64,000 nt of DNA from Azospirillum ramasamyi (GCF_003233655.1 NZ_CP029835.1:62001-126000); one strand, 5' to 3'; positions 34,795 through 44,930 are shown, numbered from the stretch's first letter. The notes: generated by a model from the sequence alone, not told the origin. Numbers and translations are program-made.

Positions 34795-37700
34795 TCAACC
34801 GAGGTTGAGGTCGGAGAGCGAGAGCACCTGGCTGTTGTACACGCCGAGCAGGCGAACCTCGGAGGCGGCCACCTGGCCGTCGCCGTTGGTATCGACCACC
34901 TGGTACAGGCCGGAGCTGGTGCCGTTGTTGGCCAGAACCAGCGTGCTTGCACCAGCCGACGAGTTCGTCAGCGTACCGAGCGCCGAGCGGAAGTTGGCAA
35001 GGCCGGCATCCATCAGGCTGCCGCTGACCACCGAGGACAGGCTGACCAGTTCGTCGGTCATGCTCACCCCGTTGGTCGCCGCGGTCGCCGTGGCCAGAGC
35101 CGCGTCGCCGTTCTTGTCCGCATCCGTCCGGGCCGTACCGGTCAACTGCACCTTGTCGGTGCCCGACTGGAAGTTCGACACCGAGATGAAGCCGGTATTC
35201 GCACCCAGCGCCGCGATGTCGCTGAAGGACGAGTACACGACCGTATCGGTGCCGCTGCCCGACGCCAGGCTGATGCTGTCGCCAGTACCACCCTGGAAGC
35301 GGATCGACCCGCTGGTCACCGAGATCGAGTCGGTGCCCGAGCCGCCGATCAGCATATCGATGTTCCGGACTTCCATGGTCACGCCGGTGTCGCCGGTGGT
35401 GATCACGTCGTTGCCGGTACCGCCGATCAGGGTCTCGATGCCGCGCAGCAGGACCGTCGAGCCGCCGTCGCCGAGGCTGACCACATCCGTGGCCGCACCG
35501 CCGACGATGATCTCGATGCCGCTCTCGGCCCGCATGGTGACGCCGGTGTCGCCCAGGATCACCAGGTCGCTGCCCGCACCACCGATCATGGTGTCGATGC
35601 CGCGGGTGATGACGGTGTTACCCGACGCACCCAGGGTCACGACGTCCGAACCGGTGCCGCCGACCAGGAACTCGACGCCCGAAGCCAGCATCGTCACGCC
35701 GGCGGAGCCGGTGAAGACGATGTCGGTGGCGGCGCCGCCGGTCAGGGTGTCGATGCCCGACACGGTGACCGTGTTCGGCGTGTCGCCGAGCGTGATCACG
35801 TCGGTACCGACGTTGCCGATCAGGGTTTCGACCGCACGGGTCAGCAGGGTGCTGCCCACGCTGCCGGTGCTCACCACGTCGGTGGCCGCACCACCGATCA
35901 GCAGTTCGATGCCCGTGCCCAGCGCCATGGTGACGCCGGTGTCGCCCAGGAACACCCAGTCGGTGCCCGCACCGCCCGACAGCGTATCGATGCCGCGGGT
36001 GATGACGGTGTTGCCCGAGGAGCCCAGGGTGACGATGTCGGTGCCCGCGCCGCCGACCAGGAACTCGACGCCCGAAGCCAGCATCGTCACGCCGGCGGAA
36101 CCGGTGAAGACGATGTCGGTGGCGGCGCCGCCGGTCAGGGTGTCGATGCCCGACACGGTGATCGTGTTCAGCGTGTCGCCGAGCGTGATCACGTCGGTAC
36201 CGACGTTGCCGATCAGGGTCTCGATCGCACGGGTCAGCAGGGTCGTTCCCGAAGTGCTGATGCTCAGCACGTCGGTGGCGGTGCCGCCGACCAGGATCTC
36301 GACATCCAGGCCCAGGCTCATCGTGTTGCCGGTGTCACCCAGGAACACCACGTCGCTGCCCGAACCGCCAACCAGCGTCTCGATGCCGCGGATGGTGGTG
36401 GTGTTGCCGGTCGAACCCAGGGTCAGGATGTCGGTGCCGGCGCCGCCGATCACGTAGTCCGCGCCCGAGACGGTCAGGGTTGCCCCCGCCGAACCGGTGA
36501 AGATGACCTCCAGGCCCGTGCCGCCGATCAGCGTCTCGATGCCGAGCGCCAGCACAGTACCGCCGGCCGAGCCGATGGTGATGACGTCGGTGCCCGTGCC
36601 GCCGAGCAGGGTCTCGACGCCCGACACCAGCATGGCGCCGCCAGCCGTGCCCGTCGTGACGATGTCGGAGGCGGAACCGCCGATCAGCGTCTCGATCCCG
36701 CTGACGAGCAGCGAGTTGGCCGTGTTGCCCAGAGTGATGACGTCGGTGCCCACGCCACCGGACAGCGTCTCGATGCCGCGCAGCAGCACCGTGTTGCCGG
36801 CCGAGCCGAGGGTGATGACGTCGGTGCCCGTGCCGCCGATCAGGATGTCGATCGCCTGCACCAGGGCCGTCGAACCGGCCGAGCCCAGGAAGACCAGTTC
36901 CGAACCGGTGCCGCCGGTGATCGTCTCCAGAGCATTGGCCAGGAGGGTCGTGCCGACCGAGCCGATGGTGATGACGTCGGTGCCAGCCGCGCCGGTCAGG
37001 GTCTCCAGACCCGAAACCAGAATGGTGCTGCCAGCCGTACCCAGCGTGATGACATCGCTGCCCGCACCGCCGGCCAGGGTCTCCAGACCCGAGACCAGCA
37101 TGGTGGTGCCGGTGTCGCCGATGGTGATGACGTCGGTGCCGGTACCGCCGGTCAGGGTCTCCAGACCACGGAGGATCATCGTGTTGCCGGCAGTACCCAG
37201 CGTCACGACGTCGGTGGTGGTGCCGCCGACCAGGATCTCGATGCCCGAAGCCAGGACCGTGTTGCCGACCGAACCCAGGAAGATGAGATCGGTGCCAGCG
37301 GCGCCGGTGATCGTCTCGAGGGAGTTGGCCAGGAAGGTCGAACCCACCGAACCGATGGTGATGACGTCGGTGCCGACACCGCCCGTGATCGTCTCAAGAG
37401 ACGTCGCGGTCATGGTCGTACCGGTCGTACCCAGGCTGACGACATCCGAGCCCGCGCCGCCGGTCAGCGTCTCGATGCGCGAAACCAGCAGCGTGCCGCC
37501 GGCCGAGCCCAGGGTGACCACGTCGGTGCCGGTGCCGCCGGTCAGGATCTCCAGACCCGAAACCAGCAGGGTGCTGCCCGAGGTGCCGAGCGTGATGACA
37601 TCGCTGCCCGCACCGCCGGCCAGGGTCTCCAGACCCGAGACCAGCATGGTGGTGCCGGTGTCGCCGATGGTGATCACGTCGGTGCCGGCATCGCCGACCA

Positions 37701-40700
37701 GGGTCTCCAGACCACGGACGATGACGGTGTTGCCGACGGAACCCAGCGTGACGGAGTCGGTGCCCGCGCCGCCGATCAGGTACTCAAGCCCGGACGCCAG
37801 CAGGATGTTGCCCGAGGAGCCGAGGAAGACCAGGTCGGAGCCCGTGCCGCCGGTGATCGTCTCCAGAGCCGAAGCCAGCAGCGTGCTGCCGACCGAACCC
37901 AGGGTGACCACGTCGGTGCCGGCAGCGCCGGTCAGGGTCTCCAGACCCGAGACCAGCAGGGTGCTGCCCGAGGTGCCGAGACGGATGACGTCGCTGCCCG
38001 CACCGCCGGCCAGGGTCTCCAGACCCGAGACCAGCATGGTGGTGCCGGTATCGCCGATGGTGATCACGTCGGTGCCGGCATCGCCGACCAGGGTCTCCAG
38101 ACCGCGGACGACGACGGTGTTGCCCAAGGTGCCCAGCGTGACGGAGTCGGTGCCCGCGCCGCCGATCAGGTACTCAAGCCCGGACGCCAGCAGGGTGTTG
38201 CCCGAGGAGCCGAGGAAGACCAGATCGGAGCCCGTGCCGCCGGTGATCGTCTCCAGAGCCGAAGCCAGCAGCGTGCTGCCGACCGAACCCAGGGTGACCA
38301 CGTCGGTGCCGGCAGCGCCGGTCAGGGTCTCCAGACCCGAGACCAGCAGGGTGCTGCCCGAGGTGCCGAGACGGATGACGTCGCTGCCCACACCGCCGGC
38401 CAGGGTCTCCAGCAAGGAAACCAGCACGGTGTTGCCGGCGCCACCCAGGGTGACGACGTCGGTGCCCGCCGCACCGTTCAGGGTCTCCAGAGCCGAGACC
38501 AGAAGGGTGCTGCCCGAGGTGCCGAGCGTGATGACATCGCTGCCCGCACCGCCGGCCAGGGTCTCCAGACCCGAGACCAGCATGGTGGTGCCAGTGTCGC
38601 CGATGGTGATCACGTCGGTGCCGGTACCGCCGGCCAGGGTCTCCAGACCACGGACGACGACGGTGTTGCCGACGGAACCCAGCGTGACGGAGTCGGTGCC
38701 CGCGCCGCCGATCAGGTACTCAAGCCCGGACGCCAGCAGGATGTTGCCCGAGGAGCCGAGGAAGACCAGGTCGGAGCCCGTGCCGCCGGTGATCGTCTCC
38801 AGAGCCGAAGCCAGCAGCGTGCTGCCGACCGAACCCAGGGTGACCACGTCGGTGCCGGCAGCGCCGGTCAGGGTCTCCAGAGCCGAAACCAGCAGGGTGT
38901 TGCCCGAGGTGCCCAGCGTGATGACATCGCTGCCCGCACCGCCGGCCAGGGTCTCCAGACCCGAGACCAGCATGGTGGTGCCGGTGTCGCCGATGGTGAT
39001 CACGTCGGTGCCGGTACCGCCGGCCAGGGTCTCCAGACCACGGACGACGACGGTGTTGCCGACGGAACCCAGCGTGACGGAGTCGGTGCCCGCGCCGCCG
39101 ATCAGGTACTCAAGCCCGGACGCCAGCAGGATGTTGCCCGAGGAGCCGAGGAAGACCAGGTCGGAGCCCGTGCCGCCGGTGATCGTCTCCAGAGCCGAAG
39201 CCAGCAGCGTGCTGCCGACCGAACCCAGGGTGACCACGTCGGTGCCGGTGCCGCCGGTGATCGTCTCGAGCAGCGAGACGGTCATGGTGTTGCCAGCGGT
39301 GCCGAGACGGACGACGTCGCTGCCAGCCTGGCCGGTCAAGGTCTCGATACGCGACACCAGGATGGTGTTGCCGAGGACCGAACCGATGGTGATGACGTCG
39401 GTGCCCGTATCGCCCGTCAGGGTCTCGACGAGGGAGACGAACAGCGTGTTGCCCGAGGTGCCGAGCGTGATGGCATCGGTGGCGGTGCCGCCGATGACCG
39501 TCTCGATCAGCGAGACCAACGTGGTGTTGCCGGTGTCACCCAGTGTCACGATGTCGGTGCCGACGCCGCCGGTCAGGGTCTCCAGACCACGGACGACGAC
39601 GGTGTTGCCGACGGAACCCAGCGTGACGGAGTCGGTGCCCGCGCCGCCGATCAGGTACTCAAGCCCGGACGCCAGCAGGATGTTGCCCGAGGAGCCGAGG
39701 AAGACCAGGTCGGAGCCCGTGCCGCCGGTCAGCGTCTCGATGCTCGAAATCAGCAGCGTGCCGCCGACCGAACCCAGGGTGACCACGTCGGTGCCGGCAG
39801 CGCCGGTCAGGGTCTCCAGAGCCGAAACCAGCAGGGTGTTGCCCGAGGTGCCCAGCGTGATGACATCGCTGCCCGCACCGCCGGCCAGGGTCTCCAGACC
39901 CGAGACCAGCATGGTGGTGCCGGTGTCGCCGATGGTGATCACGTCGGTGCCGGTACCGCCGGCCAGGGTCTCCAGACCACGGACGACGACGGTGTTGCCG
40001 ACGGAACCCAGCGTGACGGCGTCGGTGCCCGCGCCGCCGATCAGGTACTCAAGCCCGGACGCCAGCAGGGTGTTGCCCGAGGAGCCGAGGAAGACCAGGT
40101 CGGAGCCCGTGCCGCCGGTGATCGTCTCCAGAGCCGAAGCCAGCAGCGTGCCGCCGACCGAACCCAGGGTGACCACGTCGGTGCCGGCAGCGCCGGTCAG
40201 GGTCTCCAGAGCCGAGACCAGCAGGGTGTTGCCCGAGGTGCCGAGACGGATGACGTCGGTGCCCACACCGCCGGCCAGGGTCTCCAGCAAGGAAACCAGC
40301 ACGGTGTTGCCGGCGCCACCCAGGGTGACGACGTCGGTGCCGGTACCGCCGGTCAGGATCTCCAGACCCGAGACCAGCAGGGTGTTGCCCGAGGTGCCCA
40401 GCGCGACGGAGTCGCTGCTCGAACCACCGGTCAGGGTCTCCAGACCCGAAACCAGCAGCGTGTTGCCCGTGTCGCCCAGCGTGATGGCGTCGGTGCCGGC
40501 AGCGCCCGTCAGGGTCTCAAGGTCACGCAGAAGGATCGTGTTGCCCGAGGTGCCCAGCGTGACCACGTCGGTGCCGGTGCCGCCGACCAGGATCTCGACG
40601 CCCGAAACCAGCAGCGTGTTGCCGGTCGTGCCGAAATAGACCAGGTCGGAACCCGCGCCGCCGGTCAGGGTCTCGAGGCGCGACACCAGGATGGTGTTGC

Positions 40701-42132
40701 CAGAGCCGCCCAGGGTGACGACGTCGGTGCCGGTGGCGCCGATCAGGGTCTCAAGAGCAGAGACCAGCAGCGTGCTGCCGGCGGAGCCGAGCGCGACGGC
40801 GTCAATCGCCGTACCACCGGTCAGCGTCTCGAGCGCCCCGACGGTCAGCGTGTTGCCGGTGTTGCCCAGGGTCACCACGTCGGTGCCGGTCGCGCCAAGC
40901 AGGAACTCGACATCGCGGACCAGCAGCGTGCTGCCGGTGGTGCCGAGCGCGACGGCGTCGGTGCCCGCGCCGCCGACCAGCGTTTCGACCGCCGACAGCA
41001 ACAGCGTGTTGCCGGCCGAGCCGAGATAGACCAGGTCGGAGGCAGTGCCGCCGGTCAGGGTCTCGAGGCCAGTCACCAGGATGGTGTTGCCCGAATTGCC
41101 CAGGGTGACGACGTCGGTGCCGGTGCCGCCGGTCAGCGTCTCGACAGCATTGACCAGCAGCGTGCTGCCGGTGGTGCCGAGCGTGATGACGTCGGTGCCC
41201 GCGCCGGCGGTCAGGGTCTCGATCGCGCCGACGGTCAGCGTGTTGGAGACCGCGCCCAGGGTGACGACGTCGGTGCCGGTGCCGCCGGTCAGGGTCTCGA
41301 CCGCATTGACCCGCAGCGTGCTGCCGGTGGAGCCGAGCGTGATGACGTCGGTGCCCGTACCGGCGGTCAGCGTCTCGATCGCGCCGACGGTCAGCGTGTT
41401 GGAGGCCGCGCCCAGGGTGACGACGTCGGTGCCGGCGCCGCCGGTCAGGGTCTCGAGGCCAGTCACCAGGATGGTGTTGCCCGAGACGCCCAGGGTGACG
41501 ACGTCGGTGCCGGTGCCGCCGGTCAGGGTCTCGACCGCATTGACCAGCAGCGTGCTGCCGGTGGTGCCGAGCGTGATGACGTCGGTGCCCGCGCCGGCGG
41601 TCAGCGTCTCGATCGCGCCGACGGTCAGCGTGTTGGAAACCGCGCCCAGGGTGACGACGTCGGTGCCGGTGCCGCCGGTCAGGGTCTCGAGGCCAGTCAC
41701 CAGGATGGTGTTGCCCGAGATGCCCAGGGTGACGACGTCGGTGCCGGTGCCGCCGGTGATCGTCTCAAGCAGGCTCACCAGCATCGTGCTGCCGGTGGAG
41801 CCGACCGTGATGACGTCGGTGCCGACGCCGCCGGTGAGCGTCTCAAGCAGGCTCACCAGCATCGTGGAACCCGACGTGCCCACGGTGACGACATCCGTCT
41901 CCGAGCTGCCCACCAGGGTTTCCAGCAACGAAACCTGAAGGGTCGAACCGGCAGTCAGAGTGATGAAGTCAATGTCGACCGAACCGATCAAGGTTTCCAA
42001 AGCCGAGATCGACAGCGTGCTGCCGCCCGTTGCGATCGTGATGACATCGGTGCCGTCACTGCCGATGATCGTATCATACTGCGATGATGATATAGTTAGA
42101 GTAGAGCCCGTTGTTAGAGTAGTTCCAGCCAT
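34795..42132 (-). CDS. giant 26-residue-repeat RTX-like secreted protein (predicted type I substrate)
   Basis: The 2,445-residue protein lacks an N-terminal signal. From about residue 20 to 2270 it is about 85 tandem repeats of 26 residues with consensus LETLTGGTGTDVVTLG followed by xxGNTLLVSx. Each holds one RTX-like GGxGxDxV core plus a hydrophobic strand. There is no Cys and almost no aromatic residue. The last 175 residues are different: GSGTDTVVYSSFSDIAALGA, then SNFQSGTDKVQL, matching RTX C-terminal secretion regions, and an EF-hand-like DTNGDGQVAASE near residue 2415. It is therefore a likely Ca-binding beta-solenoid adhesin or matrix protein, exported by the HlyB/HlyD pair at 9256-12923. 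The RBS is GAAGGGGATC before the ATG. Repeat length is 26 throughout except one 27-residue unit (SVLGNTILVS). Confidence 0.85.
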   Translation of the reverse strand: MAGTTLTTGSTLTISSSQYDTIIGSDGTDVITIATGGSTLSISALETLIGSVDIDFITLTAGSTLQVSLLETLVGSSETDVVTVGTSGSTMLVSLLETLTGGVGTDVITVGSTGSTMLVSLLETITGGTGTDVVTLGISGNTILVTGLETLTGGTGTDVVTLGAVSNTLTVGAIETLTAGAGTDVITLGTTGSTLLVNAVETLTGGTGTDVVTLGVSGNTILVTGLETLTGGAGTDVVTLGAASNTLTVGAIETLTAGTGTDVITLGSTGSTLRVNAVETLTGGTGTDVVTLGAVSNTLTVGAIETLTAGAGTDVITLGTTGSTLLVNAVETLTGGTGTDVVTLGNSGNTILVTGLETLTGGTASDLVYLGSAGNTLLLSAVETLVGGAGTDAVALGTTGSTLLVRDVEFLLGATGTDVVTLGNTGNTLTVGALETLTGGTAIDAVALGSAGSTLLVSALETLIGATGTDVVTLGGSGNTILVSRLETLTGGAGSDLVYFGTTGNTLLVSGVEILVGGTGTDVVTLGTSGNTILLRDLETLTGAAGTDAITLGDTGNTLLVSGLETLTGGSSSDSVALGTSGNTLLVSGLEILTGGTGTDVVTLGGAGNTVLVSLLETLAGGVGTDVIRLGTSGNTLLVSALETLTGAAGTDVVTLGSVGGTLLASALETITGGTGSDLVFLGSSGNTLLASGLEYLIGGAGTDAVTLGSVGNTVVVRGLETLAGGTGTDVITIGDTGTTMLVSGLETLAGGAGSDVITLGTSGNTLLVSALETLTGAAGTDVVTLGSVGGTLLISSIETLTGGTGSDLVFLGSSGNILLASGLEYLIGGAGTDSVTLGSVGNTVVVRGLETLTGGVGTDIVTLGDTGNTTLVSLIETVIGGTATDAITLGTSGNTLFVSLVETLTGDTGTDVITIGSVLGNTILVSRIETLTGQAGSDVVRLGTAGNTMTVSLLETITGGTGTDVVTLGSVGSTLLASALETITGGTGSDLVFLGSSGNILLASGLEYLIGGAGTDSVTLGSVGNTVVVRGLETLAGGTGTDVITIGDTGTTMLVSGLETLAGGAGSDVITLGTSGNTLLVSALETLTGAAGTDVVTLGSVGSTLLASALETITGGTGSDLVFLGSSGNILLASGLEYLIGGAGTDSVTLGSVGNTVVVRGLETLAGGTGTDVITIGDTGTTMLVSGLETLAGGAGSDVITLGTSGSTLLVSALETLNGAAGTDVVTLGGAGNTVLVSLLETLAGGVGSDVIRLGTSGSTLLVSGLETLTGAAGTDVVTLGSVGSTLLASALETITGGTGSDLVFLGSSGNTLLASGLEYLIGGAGTDSVTLGTLGNTVVVRGLETLVGDAGTDVITIGDTGTTMLVSGLETLAGGAGSDVIRLGTSGSTLLVSGLETLTGAAGTDVVTLGSVGSTLLASALETITGGTGSDLVFLGSSGNILLASGLEYLIGGAGTDSVTLGSVGNTVIVRGLETLVGDAGTDVITIGDTGTTMLVSGLETLAGGAGSDVITLGTSGSTLLVSGLEILTGGTGTDVVTLGSAGGTLLVSRIETLTGGAGSDVVSLGTTGTTMTATSLETITGGVGTDVITIGSVGSTFLANSLETITGAAGTDLIFLGSVGNTVLASGIEILVGGTTTDVVTLGTAGNTMILRGLETLTGGTGTDVITIGDTGTTMLVSGLETLAGGAGSDVITLGTAGSTILVSGLETLTGAAGTDVITIGSVGTTLLANALETITGGTGSELVFLGSAGSTALVQAIDILIGGTGTDVITLGSAGNTVLLRGIETLSGGVGTDVITLGNTANSLLVSGIETLIGGSASDIVTTGTAGGAMLVSGVETLLGGTGTDVITIGSAGGTVLALGIETLIGGTGLEVIFTGSAGATLTVSGADYVIGGAGTDILTLGSTGNTTTIRGIETLVGGSGSDVVFLGDTGNTMSLGLDVEILVGGTATDVLSISTSGTTLLTRAIETLIGNVGTDVITLGDTLNTITVSGIDTLTGGAATDIVFTGSAGVTMLASGVEFLVGGAGTDIVTLGSSGNTVITRGIDTLSGGAGTDWVFLGDTGVTMALGTGIELLIGGAATDVVSTGSVGSTLLTRAVETLIGNVGTDVITLGDTPNTVTVSGIDTLTGGAATDIVFTGSAGVTMLASGVEFLVGGTGSDVVTLGASGNTVITRGIDTMIGGAGSDLVILGDTGVTMRAESGIEIIVGGAATDVVSLGDGGSTVLLRGIETLIGGTGNDVITTGDTGVTMEVRNIDMLIGGSGTDSISVTSGSIRFQGGTGDSISLASGSGTDTVVYSSFSDIAALGANTGFISVSNFQSGTDKVQLTGTARTDADKNGDAALATATAATNGVSMTDELVSLSSVVSGSLMDAGLANFRSALGTLTNSSAGASTLVLANNGTSSGLYQVVDTNGDGQVAASEVRLLGVYNSQVLSLSDLNLG
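37774..40116. repeat. higher-order 390-bp repeats inside the giant gene
   Basis: The block GATCAGGTACTCAAGCCCGG recurs at 37774, 38164, 38710, 39100, 39649 and 40039. The spacings are 390, 546, 390, 549 and 390 bp, that is five or seven 78-bp units (plus one extra codon). Copies are nearly identical over long stretches. Such blocks point to recent duplication by unequal recombination and a length-variable gene. Confidence 0.9.
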
Positions 42133-42711
42133 ACTGATCCCCTTCAGGTTTGGTTCGCCGGCGGATGAACCATTCTTTGATGGCTCGCTCTCGCTTGGCT
42201 GAGGGCAGGCGAGACTCAGCCCTCGCGCGAACTAGCACACCGTGACCTTGTTATCCGATGGAACCGATGCAAAGCAACGCGTTTTCTATCAAAATGGGTA
42301 CGGCAAAGCCCCCCATCGTGTGACCGCCCGCAAAAGCGGCTAGCCCCTGGTCCCGACTGGTTTCGCCAACGCTTTGACATGGCTTGAAAAATGACCGGCA
42401 TGGCGGATCCGCAACAGGCCAGTTGGAACTTGCCTCCACTTGTTTCGGCCGATCGGCCGCGCCCTGTGCCGGGAAGCGAAGAATGCCTGTTGTCGAATCG
42501 ATGCACAGTGGCGGACCCTTGAATGACTTGCAGAAAAGCCCTGCCTTGGCTGTTTTCAGTCGTTTCTGCTACAGATTTTTAACAAAGACTGCTTTTCGCT
42601 CATCGATGCGACGAGGATGGGCTTGGAGATTTCGGCGACACCCGCTATTCCGTTGCGACGGTCGAACGCCCAGGGGGGGCGGAAGCGAGGGCAGGGACTA
42701 TAGATTCAAGC
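42133..42711. other. upstream region of giant gene and divergent TPR-glycosyltransferase gene
   Basis: This 579-bp region contains no supported gene. It must contain promoters for both directions. I found no convincing sigma-70 or sigma-54 match. A Shine-Dalgarno (GAAGGGG) precedes the giant gene. Confidence 0.4.
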
Positions 42712-44886
42712 ATGGCGACTATTCAGGAGGCGCTCGCGGCCGCGGTACAGCATCATCAGAGCGGCCGGCTTGCCGTTGCCGCAAGGTTCTACCGCTGCAT
42801 TCTCGAGATCACGCCCGACCAGACCGATGCTCTCCATCTGCTGGGGCTGGTCGCCCGGCGAGCCGGACAACTGCAGACAGGGCTTCGCCTTCTGGACCGT
42901 GCATTGCGCGTCGATCCGGGCATCGCGGAGCCGCGCCTCAATCTCGGCAACATCCTGCGCGACCATGGACATGGGGCGGCCTCCGCGGCTTACCGCAGCG
43001 CCATCGCCCTGCGGCCGGATATGGCCGCCGCCTATGAGAACCTGGGCGGGCTGTACCGTGCGCAGGGCCGCTCCGCCGAGGCCGAACGCGCCTACCGCCT
43101 TGCGGTCCGTGCCAATCCGATGACGTCGGAAGGCCACAACGGGTTGGCCAACGTCCTTCAGGAACGCGAAGACTTGGATGGCGCCGTCGCCGCCTACCGC
43201 CGCGGGCTGGCCATCGACCCGGCCCACATCGCCGCCTGCAACAACATGGGCATCGCGTTGCGCGGGCTGCGCCGGACGGTCGAGGCGATGGACTGCCACC
43301 GGCGCGCCGTGACGCTCGACCCGCATTTCGCCGCCGGCCACACCAGCCTTGGCCTGGCCCTGCAGGAGCAGGGGCGCCTGGAAGAGGCCGCCCGCGCCCA
43401 TGCCCGTGCCGTCGCCATTGATCCGGCCTTCGCCGGCGGCCATGCCAACCATGGCAACGCCCGGCTGAACCAGAACCGGGTGAACGAGGCGGTCTCCGGT
43501 TTCCGCCGCGCCGTCGCCATCGACCCGGCCGGGCCGGACGCCCACCGCAACCTGGGCATGGCCCTGCTGGTCGCCGGCCGCTTCGAGGAGGGCTGGCGGG
43601 AATACGAGTGGCGGCTGCGCTGCAAGGACGCTCCCACCCACGCCGCCATGCCCACCAAGCCCCGCTGGAACGGTGAGCCGCTGGACGGCCGCCGCATCCT
43701 GCTGCACGGCGAGCAGGGGCTGGGCGACGCCCTGCAGTTCTGCCGCTACGTCCCCCTGGTGGCGGCGCGCGGCGGCCGGGTGATCCTGGGCCTGCCGGCA
43801 CCTCTGGAGCGGGTGATGGCCGGGCTGCCGGGCGTGGAGCGCTTCGTCAGCGGCCAGCTTCCCACCGACGCCTTCGACCTGCACCTGCCGATGCTGAGCC
43901 TGGCCGAGGTGTTCGGGACCCAGATGGACACCATCCCGCACCGTGTTCCCTATTTGACGGCGGAGCCCGAACCGGCGGCGCGCTGGGGCGAGCGGCTGAA
44001 GGGGCTGGCGGGTCTGAAGGTGGGCATCGTCTGGGCGGGATCGCCGACCCACGGCAACGACCGCAACCGCTCCATCGGGCTGGCCCCCTTCGCCCGGCTG
44101 GCCGGCATCCCCGGCGTCAGCCTGGTTTCCATCCAGAAGGGGCCGACCGAAGCACAGGCGGCGACCCCGCCCGGCGGCTTCCCCCTGCTGAACCTGTCGC
44201 CCGACATCAGGGATTTCGCCGACACCGCCGCCATCATGGCCGGCCTCGATCTGGTGGTCTGCGTCGACACCTCCGTCGCCCATCTCGCCGGCGCCCTCGG
44301 CATCCCGGTCTGGGTGCTGGTCCCCTTCGCCCCCGACTGGCGCTGGATGCTCGACCGCGAGGACAGTCCCTGGTATCCCACCATGCGCCTGTTCCGGCAG
44401 GACCGCCCCGGTTCCTGGGACGGCGCCATGGACCGCCTGGAGCGCGCCCTGCGCGAGCGCGCCGCATCTTCCCCCCACCTCCGAACCGGACCTTCCGACA
44501 TGCCGATTATGGCGCCCGTCTCCTGGGGCGAACTGCTGGACAAGATCACCATCCTCGACATCAAGGCCGAGCGCATCGCCGACGCCGACAAGCTGGCCAA
44601 TGTCCGGCGCGAGCGCGAGGCGCTGGTCGCCGTGGCGGCGCAGGCCGACACCGCCCGGCCGGAGGTCGCGGCGCTGATCGACGAACTGCGCGCGGTCAAC
44701 ACCACCCTGTGGGAGATCGAGGACGACATTCGCGACTGCGAGCGCGCCAAGGATTTCGGCCCGCGCTTCGTCGAGCTGGCCCGGCAGGTCTACCACACCA
44801 ACGACCGCCGCGCGGCGCTGAAGCGCGACCTGAACCGGCAGCTCGGCTCCGAGCTGGTCGAGGAAAAATCCTACCAGGCCTATTGA
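42712..44886 (+). CDS. TPR protein with GT9-like transferase domain and C-terminal DUF6165 domain
   Basis: The 724-residue protein has three parts. TPRs occupy about 1-290 (for example HIAACNNMGIALRGLRRTVE). A heptosyltransferase-like GT-B half follows at about 300-585, with LHGEQGLGDALQFCRYVPL, KVGIVWAGSPTHGNDRNRSI and the donor motif VVCVDTSVAHLAGALGIPVW, then VLVPFAPDWRWM. A final domain from about 597 begins PIMAPVSWGELLDKITILDI and ends HTNDRRAALKRDLNRQLGSE. This last part is a DUF6165-type domain that often stands alone. Such TPR plus GT9-like proteins are common in Azospirillum-type genomes. Acceptor is unknown. It is followed 44 bp later by a TPR-methyltransferase gene, probably in one operon. 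Confidence 0.82.
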   Translation: MATIQEALAAAVQHHQSGRLAVAARFYRCILEITPDQTDALHLLGLVARRAGQLQTGLRLLDRALRVDPGIAEPRLNLGNILRDHGHGAASAAYRSAIALRPDMAAAYENLGGLYRAQGRSAEAERAYRLAVRANPMTSEGHNGLANVLQEREDLDGAVAAYRRGLAIDPAHIAACNNMGIALRGLRRTVEAMDCHRRAVTLDPHFAAGHTSLGLALQEQGRLEEAARAHARAVAIDPAFAGGHANHGNARLNQNRVNEAVSGFRRAVAIDPAGPDAHRNLGMALLVAGRFEEGWREYEWRLRCKDAPTHAAMPTKPRWNGEPLDGRRILLHGEQGLGDALQFCRYVPLVAARGGRVILGLPAPLERVMAGLPGVERFVSGQLPTDAFDLHLPMLSLAEVFGTQMDTIPHRVPYLTAEPEPAARWGERLKGLAGLKVGIVWAGSPTHGNDRNRSIGLAPFARLAGIPGVSLVSIQKGPTEAQAATPPGGFPLLNLSPDIRDFADTAAIMAGLDLVVCVDTSVAHLAGALGIPVWVLVPFAPDWRWMLDREDSPWYPTMRLFRQDRPGSWDGAMDRLERALRERAASSPHLRTGPSDMPIMAPVSWGELLDKITILDIKAERIADADKLANVRREREALVAVAAQADTARPEVAALIDELRAVNTTLWEIEDDIRDCERAKDFGPRFVELARQVYHTNDRRAALKRDLNRQLGSELVEEKSYQAY

Positions 44887-44930
44887 GGCCGGACAGCCCT
44901 CATCCCCTCCAAACCGAAGGGTCCTGCTCC

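Noticed and set aside
34786..42087. A 2,433-codon open frame antisense to the giant gene, and a 1,380-codon frame at 36497-40639
   Set aside because: The 78-bp repeat unit is a multiple of three, so any stop-free antisense register stays open through all copies. The product has no family features, and the minus-strand protein has an RBS, an RTX-like C-terminus and a terminator.
34795..42132. CRISPR array suggested by dense direct repeats
   Set aside because: Repeats are 78 bp, contiguous and in frame with no unique spacers, and no cas gene is present. They are coding repeats.
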